Both the position numbers and the translations under genes were made by a program. The notes under the pieces are model-generated. The model did not search any database, was not told the origin of the DNA, and saw only the letters and a list, made by a program, of their open reading frames with translations. Below, in pieces: positions 1 through 8,699 of a DNA stretch of 61,849 nucleotides (its first letter is position 1; each line of letters opens with the position of its first letter). The DNA is from Lachnospiraceae bacterium (GTDB lineage Bacteria; Bacillota; Clostridia; Lachnospirales; Lachnospiraceae). The stretch is taken from NCBI GenBank assembly GCA_017479285.1, contig JAFVCL010000015.1:1-61849 (forward strand). Reading direction: 5' to 3'.

Positions 1-3
1 CAC

Positions 4-690
4 TCATTCATTATCCTTTACCCACATATATCCAAGTCCGTAAACCGTCTTAATATAATCCTTAGCCCCCAGTTTATCCCGAAGCCTCTTTATAGCTACG
101 GATAAGGCATTCTCGTCAACGTATTCGGCGCCGTCGGTCCAAAGTCTGTCTATTAAATCATCCCTTGAAATTGTGATCCCCCTATTGCATACAAGGAGCT
201 TTAAAAGGCGCTGCTCCGTCTTGCTAAGGGAAATCTCCTCGCCGCCCGCAATAAAGATCATGCGCTCAAAATCGAAGGAAAAACCGTCAAATGAAATAAC
301 TTCATTCTCGGTAAGCGCTTCTTTCTTCCTAAGCTGCGTATTAACTCTTGCCCTGAGTACGCTAAGTGAAAAGGGCTTTGTAACATAATCATCCGCTCCA
401 AGTTCGAGCCCTTTTACCACATCAGCATCCGTGTCATTTGCGGAAAGAAGGATTACGGGATATGAGAGCTTCTTATTCCGTATCTCTTTAACGAGATCAA
501 GACCGTTTCCGTCCGGAAGATTTATATCCAGAAGGATAAGGGATGGAGTTGTCAAAAAAATCTGTTCTCTTGCGCTTTTAAGATCCCCGCAGGAAACAAT
601 GCTTCTCGATTCATCCTTTAAAGCCTTGCACAAACCGGCACATAAATCTTTGTCGTCCTCGACGATAACTATTTGAGAATTCTTTTTCAT
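4..690 (-). CDS. OmpR/PhoB-family response regulator
   Basis: 228-residue two-component response regulator. The receiver domain spans about residues 1-115, with an N-terminal acidic pair (VEDD), phospho-acceptor Asp55 in LLDINLPDG and the conserved Lys in the VTKPF motif. A winged-helix DNA-binding domain of OmpR type fills about 130-225 and ends in the typical YGLGYMW. The ATG is preceded by AAGGA. No sensor kinase is visible in the window; the gene ends 3 nt from the window edge, so a partner kinase may lie just outside. The regulated genes are unknown. Confidence 0.93.
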   Translation of the reverse strand: MKKNSQIVIVEDDKDLCAGLCKALKDESRSIVSCGDLKSAREQIFLTTPSLILLDINLPDGNGLDLVKEIRNKKLSYPVILLSANDTDADVVKGLELGADDYVTKPFSLSVLRARVNTQLRKKEALTENEVISFDGFSFDFERMIFIAGGEEISLSKTEQRLLKLLVCNRGITISRDDLIDRLWTDGAEYVDENALSVAIKRLRDKLGAKDYIKTVYGLGYMWVKDNE

Positions 691-767
691 AAAACATCCT
701 TACACTCATTTTTTTAAACTATCATTATACTGATATTCTTTAGAAATATGCTTTTCCGTTTTATGTT

Positions 768-1547
768 TTATTCCTGTAATCCATACATCCTATGCGCATT
801 TTCCCAGGTTATGCGTCTTACCTCTTCTTCGCTGACGCCCTTGATCTCGGCGAGCCTTGTAACAACAAACGGAATATTCAATGACGAATTTCTCTCCCCC
901 CTGTGGGGAACCGGAGAAAGATAGGGGCAGTCCGTCTCTAGCACGATTTTTTCAAGGGGGACATATTCCACAGTCTCCACAAGCTTTCTTGCGTTTTTAT
1001 ATGTGAGAACGCCGCCTATCCCGAAAAAGAAGTCCATTTCAAGAAACTCCCTCGCCATCTCTGCGCTATATGAGTAGCAATGGACCACGCCTCCGATTTC
1101 ACCCGCATTGCAGCCCTTCATCACATCCGCGGTATCCCTTGCGGCATCCCTCGAATGAATGATAACCGGCTTTTTTACCCGTCTTGCAAGCTCAAGCTGC
1201 CACTCGAACCACTTCTTCTGCTCTTCGTGGGGATGGACATCCCAATGATAATCAAGCCCTATCTCGCCTACCGCAACGCATTTTGGCTGTCCCGCCGCCT
1301 CTGTTTCAAGCCATGCACAGGTCTCGTCATTCAGGTCTCCGACCTCGTCCGGATGCACCCCGAGGGCGCAGTAAACAAAATCATATTCATTTGCCAGCTC
1401 AAGAGCCCGCTTCGAAGACGGTATTCCGGCCCCGACATCTACTACTTTTCCTATCCCACCGTCTTTAAGCGAGGTTAAAAGTGCGTCTCTGTCGGCATCA
1501 AATGCCTCATCATCATAGTGTGAATGGGTGTCAAAAATGGGTGTCAT
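768..1547 (-). CDS. tatD: TatD family metal-dependent hydrolase (DNase)
   Basis: TatD-type TIM-barrel hydrolase of 259 residues, the usual family size. Metal-ligand motifs are present in order: DTHSHYDD at the N-terminus, GEIGLDYHWD, IHSRDA, VVHCYS and LETDCPYLSP. Family members are 3'-5' exonucleases acting on DNA or RNA in the cytoplasm. I start at the ATG at 1547 because AGGA lies 8 nt upstream; the reading frame is open 12 codons further, but that extension has no ribosome binding site and precedes the conserved start of the fold. It is probably monocistronic; the next gene downstream on this strand is the response regulator, 77 nt away. Confidence 0.93.
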   Translation of the reverse strand: MTPIFDTHSHYDDEAFDADRDALLTSLKDGGIGKVVDVGAGIPSSKRALELANEYDFVYCALGVHPDEVGDLNDETCAWLETEAAGQPKCVAVGEIGLDYHWDVHPHEEQKKWFEWQLELARRVKKPVIIHSRDAARDTADVMKGCNAGEIGGVVHCYSYSAEMAREFLEMDFFFGIGGVLTYKNARKLVETVEYVPLEKIVLETDCPYLSPVPHRGERNSSLNIPFVVTRLAEIKGVSEEEVRRITWENAHRMYGLQE

Positions 1548-1640
1548 TACTAATTTCCTGCCTTTTTCCTGTCCGATTATCATATTTTCTACGAAAAATC
1601 GTCTTTTTTTTATTTTTTAAAAAAAAATTTGAAAAACTTC

Positions 1641-1669
1641 TTGCAATCCGCTTTGTGATATGTTAATAT
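1641..1669 (+). promoter_or_regulatory. Sigma-70-type promoter of tRNA-Lys
   Basis: TTGCAA (1641-1646), a 17-bp spacer and TAATAT (1664-1669) lie 22 nt before the mature tRNA 5' end. This is seen directly; use as a promoter is inferred from spacing. Confidence 0.7.
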
Positions 1670-1691
1670 ACCGATTGTTGCAGTAAGCAAT

Positions 1692-1764
1692 GCACCGCTA
1701 GCTCAGTTGGTAGAGCACCTGACTCTTAATCAGGGTGTCCAGGGTTCGAGCCCCTGGCGGTGCA
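1692..1764 (+). tRNA. tRNA-Lys (anticodon CTT)
   Basis: Full cloverleaf: acceptor stem GCACCGC/GCGGTGC, D-arm GCTC AGTTGGTAGA GCA, anticodon stem CCTGA/TCAGG with loop CTCTTAA (anticodon CTT, reads AAG), variable GTGTC and T-arm CAGGG TTCGAGC CCCTG. The discriminator base is A at 1764 and CCA is not encoded. Confidence 0.97.
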
Positions 1765-1770
1765 CTTTCG

Positions 1771-1819
1771 AAGCACTGATTTTGGGGACGCAGGAGCCTT
1801 GGGGTCGGTGCTTTTTTTT
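1771..1819 (+). terminator. Rho-independent terminator after tRNA-Lys
   Basis: AAGCACTGA (1771-1779) pairs with TCGGTGCTT (1805-1813) with one G-T pair, running into eight T residues (1812-1819). It begins 7 nt after the tRNA. Confidence 0.8.
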
Positions 1820-1841
1820 ATCTTTTTTTCCCGGGCTTCCC

Positions 1842-3221
1842 TTACCCCTGTCTGTCTTCTCTTTCGACTTCCCGAATCACATCCTCAATACTTATATTTT
1901 TTTCCTTTGCGATTTTTGCAAGATCGTCATACTCGTACTTGTACCTGTTTGCTCCGTATCCGCTTACCTCTTTCTTACGGACTGGGCCGTATTTTGTTTC
2001 TACGGTTGTAATTTTCCGATCGAGTATATATCTGCTGCAGAGCACTTCCCGGATCCCGATGGTTGTGGTGTGCTTAAATACGGTCTCAATGATCTTTTCC
2101 TTATGTTCCTCATCGCAAAGTATCTTTACAAGTGTTCCCTGCCTTGATTTTTTCATGCCGACAGGAACCGTAAACACCTCAAACGCTCCGGCATCGAAAA
2201 GCCTTTCCATAGCGAAACTTAACCTTTCCCCCGTCATATCGTCCACATTGAAATTCAATTCAACTACCACAGGACTTTTCGATCCCTCTTTGTAACCGTT
2301 GGTTAAATCGCTCTCAAGCTCATCTTTCCTGCCGGCCTTTCCGTCAAAAGCGCGTGTATTGCCGGTTTCTACGGGCTTGTATGTATCTACGGACTCTCCA
2401 AGTATCGCTCTTACACAATTTGCCGCCTCGAAATCTTTCTTACCCATTCCATAACCAACGGATATTACCTTCATCGCAGGCATCTCCCCGAAGGAATCCG
2501 CAAAATACTTTAACAGTGCCGCACCTGTCGGAGTGCAAAGCTCCCCTTTTATACTTCCTCCGTATATCGGCACATCCTTAAGAATGTAAGCAGTCGCCGG
2601 AGCCGGTACGGGAAGTATCCCATGCGCACACCTTACCTGTCCGCTTCCGACATGTATTGGAGATACGACAACCTTACCCGCATCGATTTTTTTCATAAGC
2701 ATACACACCGCGACGACATCAGCGATGGCATCCATAGTGCCCACTTCATGGAAATGGATATCCGAAACCGGGCAGTTATGCGCGTGGCTCTCCGCCTCCG
2801 CAATATGGCTGTACACAGCATTGGCATTAAACTTAACGGTCGTGGGGATTTTGAGTGATCCGATTATGCTCTTTATATCATCCATTCCGCTGTGGTGGTG
2901 TCCTCCATGGCTGTGCGCGTGGCCGTGGTCGTGATCATCATGCTCATGTTCATGGTCGTGATCATTGTGCTCATGGCTGTGGTTAGGCTCGTGCACATCC
3001 TCAGACTCCTCCTCCGCGCCGTCCACCGTGACTTTCATATGGGTCCCTGTGATTCCGCACTTAACGCACTTTTCGGCTTCAAAACGCACCCCGGGAATCC
3101 CAATCCCGTTCAGTTCCTCTACGAATCCATCTCTTTCGTTTTCAGGCAGGATTTCCAAAAGCGCAGCTGTCAGCATATCTCCGGCCGCTCCCATGTTGCA
3201 TTCAATGTATAAAGTCTTCAT
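1842..3221 (-). CDS. larC: LarC, nickel-pincer cofactor biosynthesis protein
   Basis: 459-residue LarC (DUF111) protein. The diagnostic N-terminus MKTLYIECNMGAAGDM is followed by a His-rich stretch at about residues 77-110 (roughly half His), the DIHFHEVGTMDAIADVV motif, and a C-terminal ferredoxin-like domain starting at VVVELNFNVDDMTGE. LarC inserts Ni(II) into pyridinium-3,5-bisthiocarboxylate mononucleotide by a CTP-dependent reaction, giving the cofactor of lactate racemase and related enzymes. In some lactobacilli the gene is split and needs a frameshift; here it is one uninterrupted frame. A strong GGGAGG site precedes the ATG. No larA, larB or larE is in this window. Confidence 0.93.
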   Translation of the reverse strand: MKTLYIECNMGAAGDMLTAALLEILPENERDGFVEELNGIGIPGVRFEAEKCVKCGITGTHMKVTVDGAEEESEDVHEPNHSHEHNDHDHEHEHDDHDHGHAHSHGGHHHSGMDDIKSIIGSLKIPTTVKFNANAVYSHIAEAESHAHNCPVSDIHFHEVGTMDAIADVVAVCMLMKKIDAGKVVVSPIHVGSGQVRCAHGILPVPAPATAYILKDVPIYGGSIKGELCTPTGAALLKYFADSFGEMPAMKVISVGYGMGKKDFEAANCVRAILGESVDTYKPVETGNTRAFDGKAGRKDELESDLTNGYKEGSKSPVVVELNFNVDDMTGERLSFAMERLFDAGAFEVFTVPVGMKKSRQGTLVKILCDEEHKEKIIETVFKHTTTIGIREVLCSRYILDRKITTVETKYGPVRKKEVSGYGANRYKYEYDDLAKIAKEKNISIEDVIREVEREDRQG

Positions 3222-3267
3222 CCTTACCTCCCATTTTCAAGTAATACTGTGTCAAGTAATTTCGTGT

Positions 3268-6200
3268 TTATTCAAGAAGCTGCAGCAGATCCTCCCTTGT
3301 AAGAGCCGTGCTTGATATGCTCTCTCCGGAAAGAATGTCATCCGCTAATTTTTTCTTTTGCTCCTGCATTTGAAGTATTTTTTCTTCTATCGTGTTTTTC
3401 AAAATAATCCGATATACCGTAACAACCTTGGTCTGACCGATGCGATGCGCTCTGTCGGTCGCCTGGTTTTGCGCCGCGATATTCCACCATGGATCATAAT
3501 GAATAACGACATCCGCACCCGTGAGGTTAAGTCCCGTTCCACCGGCTTTTAGTGAAATAAGGAATATCGGCGTATCATCCTCGTTAAAGCTCCGAACCAT
3601 CTCCATTCGGTCTTCCTTTGAAGTCTCTCCAGTAATCTTGTAATAACCGATATTTTCCTTTTTAAAATCCTCCTCAAGCAAAGCAAGCATTGAAGTGAAC
3701 TGTGAGAATACAAGTGCCTTATGTCCACCATCGACAAGGCTTTTCACAAGATCAATACAGGCTTCTCTTTTCGCCGATTCGCCTCTGTAGTCTTCAAAAC
3801 AAAGACTCGGATCACAGCAGATCTGCCTTATTCTTGTAAGCTCCGCAAGTATCTCTATCTTGCTTCGCGCAAACTGTGAATCATCCTGTGAGTCAATTTT
3901 TGAACGCATCCTTACAACCTGCGCGTCGTAGAGATTTCTCTGGTCGGCAGCCATTCCGGCGTATCTTATTTCGTCGAGCTTTTCCGGCAGATCTTTAAGT
4001 ACGTCTCCTTTAAGCCTTCTTAAAATAAACGGCTGGACCATTCTGCGCAGCTGTTCCGAAGCCTCCTTGTTGTCATACTTGACTATCGGTATTTCCAGCT
4101 TGGATCTGAAATCCGAATATGTATACAAAAGTCCCGGCATAAGATAATCAAATATGCTCCATAATTCACTCAGACGGTTCTCTATGGGCGTACCGGTCAG
4201 CGCATATTTTGTCTGTGCTTCTATAAGTTTAACAGTTTTTGCCGCTTCCGTGTTATGATTCTTTATATACTGCGCCTCGTCGATAATCTCGAATCTGAAT
4301 TTTTTTCCGGCATACGCATCAATGTCGCGCTTTAAAAGATCATAAGACGTAACGAGAACCGAGTAGTCGTTCCATCTGTTTATCATCCCTCTGCGTTCTT
4401 CCTGCGAGCCAAGGATAAGGCCGTATTTCAGCGTCGGTGCAAATTTGGTTATTTCCTCTCCCCAGTTATATACAAGGGATGCGGGGCAGACCACGAGAGA
4501 TGTGTGACTGCCGCTTTGTCCTGTGAAACCTAAGCCTTCACCATCCGTATCGGTCCCTCTTGCGGTCTCTTCATCACATACCGCACTCATCACAGATATT
4601 ACCTGAAGAGTTTTTCCGAGTCCCATATCGTCAGCAAGTATTCCTCCAAAGCCGTAATGGTCAAGCATACGGAGCCACTTATGACCGAGCTGCTGATAAG
4701 AGCGCAAAACACTTCTGTATCCCTTAGGTATATCGAAATCGGAGTTTTCTACACTTCCGAACTCTCTTATAAGTCTCTTAAAGCGTTTATCGCGGTCAGT
4801 GTATACATCCGACAGCCCCTCAAGCATCCTGTCCAGATAAAGAGCCCTGTATGCAGGGATATGCATTTTCCCCCTGACGAATTCCTCCGGAGTAATATTC
4901 ATCGCATCCATAGCTTCGCTAAGTGCAGCGATATCTCCGCTTTGGTCGATTTTAATAAAATCACCATTGGTTAGTTTTACGAAATTCTGTTTCTTCTTAT
5001 ATCCATAAAAAATCGCAAGGAGATCTTCCTTACTAAGCTCGTCGGAAGAAATCTCAAGATCCATTATATTGCTCTCGACGGAAACCCCCATCGAAAAATT
5101 AATACTCTTTTTTATTACGAGCCTCTTAAATCTCTCTGTCGTAAAGACCTCGCCAAGTTCCATCAGTTCATCGAGCCCGTGATCTAAAAGCCTGAATACA
5201 TCCTCATCTGTCTTTTCGCAGAATAACATATCTCCTTTTTTGTCATATTCTCTCAGATAGCTCCCCAGGATATTTAAAACTTCGATTTCCCGCTCTGTAT
5301 CCCTAACCTTGTCCGTAAGAAAAGTCCGTCCGTTTACACCGTCAATATTATCTGTAAGTGAAAAAATATTTGCTCCATAGTATACATCCGCTTTGCAAAC
5401 CACCAGTCCTTCGTCCACATCCATAAAAAACGCAAATTCAGGTTCCGGCGGAATATACGAGTCAATCTCTTCTCTGTCGATCTCATTAATCTCAGCTATT
5501 TTCCTGAGCGCCGGAAGCGTTTTGGAATAAAACTCTCTAAGATGCCTCCTTCCGATCTGAACGCGTATATACCCTCCCTCCTCTTCAGAGAGCAGGGATT
5601 TCGTAAGGTCATCATCCTCAGAAATCACCCTTACAAAGCTGTCATCCGTCATGTAGTAGGAATGCCTGTTTCCGTTAAAGGTCATAGGCGTATCCCCTTC
5701 AAGCAGTATTCCCCTGAATTCGTTTGTCTTTAGATCCGTATCCTTTTTTATCTTAAGCTTAAGGGGCAGTGGCTTCTCGCAAAGCTTCATGATACCTGTC
5801 TGCTTAATCCCCTCATCTTCCTTTTTGTAATTGATCGATTGACCTTTTCCGGTATCAAAGAATTCATCCAGTTCTTCTTCCTTAAGCCCTATTTCTTTAC
5901 CCAGAATATATTCCGGTTCATAACCATAGCTCCTTCTCCCGGAATAGCTGTACATGCCGGCTATCTTAGTGCTCTTATCAAGCTCTCTTTGCTTCCTTTC
6001 CATGTATTCAAACCAGAGAAGACTGTCATCACAGATTCTCTCCCGGCTAAGCCTGACGGTTTTGTTCTTTCCAAAGCTGTATTCTTCCTGTTCCAGTGTA
6101 CTTTTTACAAACTCGGAAATATCCTTTACGACATACAGCTTATCCGTACCGGCTTTGAAAGTAACATACATATCCGGATATCCATATTCCGGAATAGTAA

Positions 6201-7272
6201 CCAATGGTTCTATATGGATATCTTTCTTTAACTCGGTATTGTCCGGTTTTGCATTTCTGCTCACATGGTTTATAAGCCTTATACCGGATACATTTGTGGC
6301 GTCTCCGATATTATTATCCCTGAGATATTTTTCAAGATGTAAAATACAGGCAACACAATGCTCACAAGGCTCGCTGTTTTTATATGAATAGTACCCCCTC
6401 GCGCAGCCCCAGGTTCTACAGTTTGTACTTATGATCTTGTTCTTACTGAAATTAATATTAGCCGACCAGTTAGCATAGAGTCCTTTTCCTCCGGTTCCCT
6501 CGGCATAAGCCGTCCCGATAAGTTCCTGTGAGCCTTTCATCTCAGAGGAATAGCCGGTACTTACCTCGTACTTTTTCAGGGGACTACGGAGCAGTTCTTT
6601 TGCCTTTTTTAAAATATCGGCAGAAACCTTAAAGTTCTTTGTTATCTCCTTGAAATCAAAATAGCTGTATTTTTCCCCCGACTTATCAGACTGATACACG
6701 GGATTACTCTTCCTGCTTACTCTGTTTTCTTTTTGTAGCCTTTCTATATCTCCAAAACCGGTATATACCAATACTTCCCGTCCGTATTCATCTGTATGCT
6801 TTCCGGTTTTTCCGTCCAAATTCTTATCCCCTTTCTTCTTGCCTTGATTCTGCTCTTTTATATTTGATTCTGATTCGGAAGACTTGCCCGCTCCGGATGA
6901 CTTATTCTTGCTCTTGCCTTCTGCCTCGGAAGGATTTACCTCGAACCTCGGCAACGCCTCTCTTTCTTCCTTTGTCAAAACAGAAAAATCTACATAGACA
7001 TCCTCATCTGTGTAGCTTTCATAATAGTTCAGACCTGCTGCCATATGGACACAGGCTTCGTTCTTTATTCCCTTTTCACAGGTACAGGAAAGCCCACATA
7101 GGAGTGAATCCATATCAACACCAACAATAGTTGTATAATTCCTGTCATCCCTGACTGTCAGGACAAGATCCCCGTCATTATTCCATTCCGGTTTTTTCAC
7201 CTTTCCGGAAAAGCACATATCCATCGCTTTATCGATCGTTTCTCCTGAAAAATAGTCAGTCCATCTTTGCAT
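3268..7272 (-). CDS. SWIM zinc-finger SNF2-family DEAD/DEAH-box ATPase
   Basis: 1334-residue Swi2/Snf2-type DNA translocase. A SWIM zinc finger lies at residues 63-76 (CxC-x8-CxH). A long middle region with a CEHCVAC Cys/His cluster corresponds to the SNF2-associated region. The C-terminal third has the two-lobed motor: Walker A ADDMGLGKT, DEAQ box (IIDEAQYIKN), TGTPIENRLSELWSIF, then helicase-C motifs FSQFTSM, LKAGGTGLNLTGADVVIHYDPWWN and QATDRAHRIGQ. Such bacterial proteins remodel DNA-protein or RNA-polymerase complexes, though the substrate is rarely known. Start ATG with AGGAGA upstream. The remnant at 7298-7862 ends 25 nt upstream of the start, on the same strand. Confidence 0.93.
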   Translation of the reverse strand: MQRWTDYFSGETIDKAMDMCFSGKVKKPEWNNDGDLVLTVRDDRNYTTIVGVDMDSLLCGLSCTCEKGIKNEACVHMAAGLNYYESYTDEDVYVDFSVLTKEEREALPRFEVNPSEAEGKSKNKSSGAGKSSESESNIKEQNQGKKKGDKNLDGKTGKHTDEYGREVLVYTGFGDIERLQKENRVSRKSNPVYQSDKSGEKYSYFDFKEITKNFKVSADILKKAKELLRSPLKKYEVSTGYSSEMKGSQELIGTAYAEGTGGKGLYANWSANINFSKNKIISTNCRTWGCARGYYSYKNSEPCEHCVACILHLEKYLRDNNIGDATNVSGIRLINHVSRNAKPDNTELKKDIHIEPLVTIPEYGYPDMYVTFKAGTDKLYVVKDISEFVKSTLEQEEYSFGKNKTVRLSRERICDDSLLWFEYMERKQRELDKSTKIAGMYSYSGRRSYGYEPEYILGKEIGLKEEELDEFFDTGKGQSINYKKEDEGIKQTGIMKLCEKPLPLKLKIKKDTDLKTNEFRGILLEGDTPMTFNGNRHSYYMTDDSFVRVISEDDDLTKSLLSEEEGGYIRVQIGRRHLREFYSKTLPALRKIAEINEIDREEIDSYIPPEPEFAFFMDVDEGLVVCKADVYYGANIFSLTDNIDGVNGRTFLTDKVRDTEREIEVLNILGSYLREYDKKGDMLFCEKTDEDVFRLLDHGLDELMELGEVFTTERFKRLVIKKSINFSMGVSVESNIMDLEISSDELSKEDLLAIFYGYKKKQNFVKLTNGDFIKIDQSGDIAALSEAMDAMNITPEEFVRGKMHIPAYRALYLDRMLEGLSDVYTDRDKRFKRLIREFGSVENSDFDIPKGYRSVLRSYQQLGHKWLRMLDHYGFGGILADDMGLGKTLQVISVMSAVCDEETARGTDTDGEGLGFTGQSGSHTSLVVCPASLVYNWGEEITKFAPTLKYGLILGSQEERRGMINRWNDYSVLVTSYDLLKRDIDAYAGKKFRFEIIDEAQYIKNHNTEAAKTVKLIEAQTKYALTGTPIENRLSELWSIFDYLMPGLLYTYSDFRSKLEIPIVKYDNKEASEQLRRMVQPFILRRLKGDVLKDLPEKLDEIRYAGMAADQRNLYDAQVVRMRSKIDSQDDSQFARSKIEILAELTRIRQICCDPSLCFEDYRGESAKREACIDLVKSLVDGGHKALVFSQFTSMLALLEEDFKKENIGYYKITGETSKEDRMEMVRSFNEDDTPIFLISLKAGGTGLNLTGADVVIHYDPWWNIAAQNQATDRAHRIGQTKVVTVYRIILKNTIEEKILQMQEQKKKLADDILSGESISSTALTREDLLQLLE

Positions 7273-7297
7273 TATATTTCTCTCCTTATGACAATTT

Positions 7298-7862
7298 TTA
7301 TATTGACGATATCGCCCAAAGCGGTATATTTTTCATCCATTCCTGATCTCTGTATCTCGCCATAGATGTACGAATTGCTTCTGCAGAATTAAATTTATCC
7401 ACAAAAAATCTCAGACTTTCCCCCCTGTTTTATCTGACCAAAGAAAAACTTTTTATTCTCTTTAGCAAGCTGCATAGGGATATTATTCCATACCATCCTT
7501 ATTTGGGGAAGCTCGTTCGGGTTGATATGCTTTCCAAAATCACCCTCGTACTGATGAACTATTGAGTTCTGGAGTTCTCTTACTTCATTGAGATCACGAT
7601 TCTTGACATATCTGTCCACCACCTCGGGCATCCCACCAACACAATAATATTCTTTCAAGAGTCCAATAAATTTCTCTGAAAATTCACTTGTTTCAGGTTT
7701 CCCATAATCCTTGCAATAACCGGCAAGCTTTTCTTCACCCATTGCCAAAAGCGACCCGGCTGCGATAACTGCCAATTCTCCCGCATCTTCACAAAAATAT
7801 TTTAGCGACTCAACAACCTTTGGTGCAGATTGGATCTCGTCGAAAATTAAAAGTATATTCAA
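7298..7862 (-). pseudogene. Decayed AAA_14/DUF4143-type ATPase
   Basis: Remnant of the ATP-binding AAA_14/DUF4143 family. The preserved part begins at the Walker B strand (LLIFDEIQ), continues through AAGSLL and the GGMPEVVDRYV segment, and reaches FFFGQIKQGG. The frame then stops at 7395. In the next frame, after a run of six G, the family's C-terminus resumes (KSLRFF, AIRTSMARYRDQEW, NIPLWAISSI) and stops at 7298-7300. The Walker A half is missing at the N-terminus, roughly 150 central residues are missing between GQIKQG and KSLRFF, and there is a frameshift. The apparent start is a TTG with no useful site. Not functional as read. Confidence 0.85.
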
Positions 7863-7882
7863 ATCTTATACGCCTATTATAT

Positions 7883-7947
7883 CGAAAAAATGTAAATGCT
7901 CAACATTTTTTCGTCGGAAAAAATGTATGCAATCAACACTTTTTCGC
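7883..7947. repeat. Two adjacent imperfect copies of an inverted-repeat element
   Basis: Copy 1 is CGAAAAAATGT (7883-7893), 9-nt spacer, ACATTTTTTCG (7903-7913), a perfect 11-bp inverted repeat. Copy 2 follows at 7915-7947, beginning CGGAAAAAATGT and ending in CACTTTTTCGCC, with imperfect symmetry. They sit just upstream of the broken ATPase. The tandem dyads suggest an old operator; this is inference. Confidence 0.5.
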
Positions 7948-8019
7948 CGATTAGTTTTGACGCATGCGATGGAAACAGGTAAATAGAGTTTTTTACGAAG
8001 ATACGGAGGAATACAAAAA

Positions 8020-8043
8020 GAAGCGCTCCTTTCGGAGCGCTTC
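8020..8043 (-). terminator. Hairpin terminator
   Basis: Perfect 10-bp stem GAAGCGCTCC / GGAGCGCTTC with a 4-nt loop. On the minus strand it is followed by TTTTTGTAT, as expected of an intrinsic terminator. It would isolate the decayed ATPase from upstream transcription. No intact minus-strand gene ends here. Confidence 0.6.
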
Positions 8044-8378
8044 CCTTTAGCATTGGAGAACTATATTTAATTAGAGTCCATATTTTTGCCATCCTTTTAT
8101 CCCTATTTTTCTCCGTTTATCCCAAACTAAAAAATATAGAAATTCCAAATTGATAAATGCAAAAAATCATCTTCCCGTTTTTATTCTGCGACTTAAACAA
8201 ACCCGTTTTTTTGTGCAAAACGCCGACAGTTTTCTCCAACAGTGACTTTTTTATGTGTCCAATCGTGTCCGCCCAAATTTTTTATCCAGAGTTTTCATGG
8301 TTCAAAGGTGTCCCATTTATTTTTAGGCATTTTGCGAATGGAATTAACATCGTATCCTGTTTTACAATCATTAATACT

Positions 8379-8398
8379 AAATTTAGAATTCTAAATTT
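8379..8398. promoter_or_regulatory. 20-bp perfect palindrome, candidate operator
   Basis: AAATTTAGAATTCTAAATTT is a perfect palindrome ending 22 nt before the -35 of the promoter for the two-gene unit at 8499-9277. The position suits an autoregulatory operator, but no binding protein can be named from sequence. Confidence 0.45.
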
Positions 8399-8419
8399 GA
8401 TACTGTAGCTGAAGTATTA

Positions 8420-8447
8420 TTGAAAAACCTGATTTCTTGCATATAAT
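8420..8447 (+). promoter_or_regulatory. Promoter of the toxin-antitoxin-like pair
   Basis: TTGAAA (8420-8425), a 16-bp spacer and perfect TATAAT (8442-8447), about 50 nt before the first ATG at 8499. Confidence 0.7.
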
Positions 8448-8498
8448 AAAAGTAAATAATAGCTAAAAAAGCCAATCACGAAAAAAGGAGGTTCCAAC

Positions 8499-8699
8499 AT
8501 GGCAACATCAAGTATTTTTCATAATGTGAGAATTGATACGCCGGAAAAAGCCGAGGCTTTTGTCTCTGCTCTTGAAGCATCCGAAAAGGAACCATGGGTG
8601 AGGGTGTCCGACTCCAGAATATATACTGTCGAGACCAATCCTGATGTTATAAGAAATCTTCACGAAATGAGAAGAAGGAAAAGAGAACAATTGGGATGA
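8499..8699 (+). CDS. Small basic-tailed protein, possible antitoxin
   Basis: 66 residues, start ATG with an ideal AGGAGG 7 nt upstream. The sequence begins MATSSIFHNVRIDTPEKAEAF, is acidic in the middle (ALEASEKEPW) and ends in a basic helix (HEMRRRKREQLG). I do not recognise a named domain. It overlaps the next gene by 4 nt (ATGA), so the two are translationally coupled. Size, gene order and coupling match an antitoxin followed by a toxin, but this is inference. A promoter and a 20-bp palindrome lie upstream. Confidence 0.75.
   Translation: MATSSIFHNVRIDTPEKAEAFVSALEASEKEPWVRVSDSRIYTVETNPDVIRNLHEMRRRKREQLG

Larger units (their letters stand above)
7863..8498. other. AT-rich intergenic region without a supportable gene
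   Basis: Besides the inverted repeats near 7883, it holds a strong hairpin at 8020-8043, a 20-bp palindrome at 8379-8398 and a promoter at 8420-8447. The open frames here (one of 83 codons on the plus strand, one of 71 on the minus strand) have no ribosome binding site and no recognisable family; I do not call them genes. Confidence 0.6.

Noticed and set aside
1707-2147. 146-codon plus-strand open frame over tRNA-Lys
   Set aside because: It runs through the tRNA, its terminator and the antisense of larC; a shadow frame.
8157-8408. 83-codon plus-strand open frame
   Set aside because: No ribosome binding site, Phe-rich composition expected from AT-rich DNA, no recognisable family.
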